The notes beneath the pieces were generated by a model, which did not search any database, was not told the origin of the DNA, and was given only the letters and a program-made list of their open reading frames with translations. From positions 186,001 through 250,000 of the forward strand of contig JADKAC010000001.1 in assembly GCA_016715425.1 (NCBI GenBank): a stretch of 64,000 nucleotides of DNA, in the 5' to 3' direction. Source of the DNA: Bacteroidota bacterium (GTDB lineage Bacteria > Bacteroidota > Bacteroidia > Chitinophagales > BACL12). Shown one piece after another: positions 63,096 through 64,000 of this stretch (its first letter is position 1; each line of letters starts with the position of its first letter). The translations under genes were made by a program, and so were the position numbers.

Positions 63096-64000
63096 CTAAT
63101 TGAATTTTGCTTTTAATGCAGCCATAATAATATGCTCTTTTTCTGCTGCCGCCACTGCAATTTTTTCAGCTCTTTGAAGAATGTCTTCTACAAATTCATT
63201 ATCCTTTATATCCTTGGCATTCACTTTCACATTCAGATACGCACCTTTTACAGCAGTGTTTGCACACAAGGCCCCAACACCTGCATCTGTAATTGAATTT
63301 GGATTGCCTTCTGCTGTCATTGCCTGCAACAAATCCATGCTTTCATAACATATTTCCATTACTTTGAAAGGAACTTCCGTCGCATATTTTGTAGCTTTCT
63401 CAACTGCATTTTTGCGAATTTCTTTTTCTTCTCCATTTGATTTTGGTAATGTAAAGGCATCCATAATTGCATTATAAGAATTGGTGTCTTCATCTACCAT
63501 GTGTAATAATCTGTCTTTAATTTGTTGTCCTTTTTCAGCCCATGAAGAAAATGATTCAAGTTTATCTTCCCATCCTTTTTTCTGTGAGGATAAATTTGCC
63601 ACCATAATACCTAAAGAAACTCCCAATGTTCCCACATACGCAGAAACGGAACCACCACCAGGTGCAGGAGATTCGCTTGCAGTTTCACCAGCAAATACAT
63701 GCAATGGCATGCTCACTAATTTGCCATGTCTATTTTTTCCGGCAAGTTTATATTCAATAATTTTTTCTTCAGGATTAAATGGAGATAATTCATCTAAGCC
63801 CATAGACTTAATTGCAATCTTTATTAAATCTGATTCATTTACACCTGTAGATCGCTGTTGTTTTTGCAAAAAATATTTTCCTGCGTCAATCATACTTTGC
63901 AATGGAATTAATCCAACCAACTCACTTCCTGTTACACGCATACCTCTATTATATGCACTCTCAACACACGCATCAAATGCTATATGCACAGGGGTGATAT
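63096..64000 (-). CDS. ftcD: bifunctional glutamate formimidoyltransferase/formimidoyltetrahydrofolate cyclodeaminase, 5'-truncated by window edge
   Basis: Last step of histidine degradation, moving the formimino group to tetrahydrofolate and cyclising it. The visible 301 residues hold the end of the formiminotransferase domain (MRVTGSELVGLIPLQSM) followed by the cyclodeaminase domain (from about residue 95 of the fragment, PAPGGGSVSAYVGTLGVSLG, and NPNSITDAGVGALCANTAVKGA). The GTG at 63989 is not the true start: the frame continues upstream (ITPVHIAFDA) to the window edge. The fused form is as in mammals and several Bacteroidota. The stop lies only 4 bp from that of the convergent methyltransferase gene. 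Confidence 0.93.
   Translation of the reverse strand, partial: ITPVHIAFDACVESAYNRGMRVTGSELVGLIPLQSMIDAGKYFLQKQQRSTGVNESDLIKIAIKSMGLDELSPFNPEEKIIEYKLAGKNRHGKLVSMPLHVFAGETASESPAPGGGSVSAYVGTLGVSLGIMVANLSSQKKGWEDKLESFSSWAEKGQQIKDRLLHMVDEDTNSYNAIMDAFTLPKSNGEEKEIRKNAVEKATKYATEVPFKVMEICYESMDLLQAMTAEGNPNSITDAGVGALCANTAVKGAYLNVKVNAKDIKDNEFVEDILQRAEKIAVAAAEKEHIIMAALKAKFN

Noticed and set aside
1..64000. tRNA, rRNA, insertion sequences, riboswitches
   Set aside because: I looked through the intergenic stretches for T-loop-like GGTTCGAATCC sequences, transposase-like genes with terminal repeats and known aptamer motifs and found none that I could support by eye.

Overview
This is an AT-rich window from a Bacteroidota chromosome. 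The organism type is inferred from several features: TonB-dependent receptors with carboxypeptidase-like N-domains, a C-terminal type IX secretion sorting domain, a type III glutamine synthetase, TAnnTTTG-like promoter boxes and almost no GGAGG-type ribosome sites. A Chitinophagales/Saprospirales-like lineage is my guess, not shown. Most genes are ordinary chromosomal ones. I see no rRNA, tRNA, CRISPR array, prophage or insertion sequence. No gene-free stretch exceeds 300 bases.

Layout. 1-6048: M16 peptidase (cut by the left edge), pyruvate dehydrogenase E2, then fabD and folE on the minus strand, with an intergenic block of 7-base tandem repeats. 6318-12245: TonB receptor with a small Cys/His secreted protein, an MDR oxidoreductase, VOC and cupin proteins, a GIY-YIG-like protein, a small membrane protein and a nested palindrome. 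12246-19286: pyruvate carboxylase, small lipoprotein, FtsK, LolA-like protein. 19373-23413: a 1346-residue secreted CotH/lamin-tail protein. 23667-31559: a minus-strand run that looks like a lipid or alcohol biosynthesis operon. 31719-32905: CbpM and a CbpA-type DnaJ. 33128-37501: type III glutamine synthetase flanked by accessory debris (a DUF1016 nuclease gene carrying palindromic inserts, a degenerate copy of the glutamine synthetase 3' end, and a broken rhuM). 37630-47414: membrane protein, flavoprotein, cation antiporter, purL, two lipoproteins, hldD. 47415-53400: receptor, porin and secreted proteins. 53473-60276: Ca/Na antiporter, a membrane-thioredoxin fusion, polysaccharide genes, two paralogous small secreted proteins, mltG. 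60335-64000: hypothetical protein, murQ, an RsmB-like methyltransferase, and ftcD cut by the right edge.

The best candidate for an undescribed system is the operon at 24804-31559. It encodes a CDP-alcohol phosphatidyltransferase, a BtaA-like (DUF3419) aminocarboxypropyl transferase, a UbiA-family prenyltransferase, a PEP-synthase-like dikinase lacking its PEP/pyruvate barrel, an acyl/acetyltransferase-like protein and a dolichol/phytol-kinase-like membrane protein. Together these suggest a non-standard membrane lipid or isoprenoid head-group pathway. No BtaB methyltransferase is visible, so the product is unlikely to be plain DGTS. This is inferred from families and gene order only.

The second interesting layer is repeat biology: two heptamer arrays (one encodes the fabD stop codon), palindromic inserts inside a DUF1016 gene, and a vestigial glnA 3' end that makes the DUF1016 gene look like a small island inserted behind glnA.
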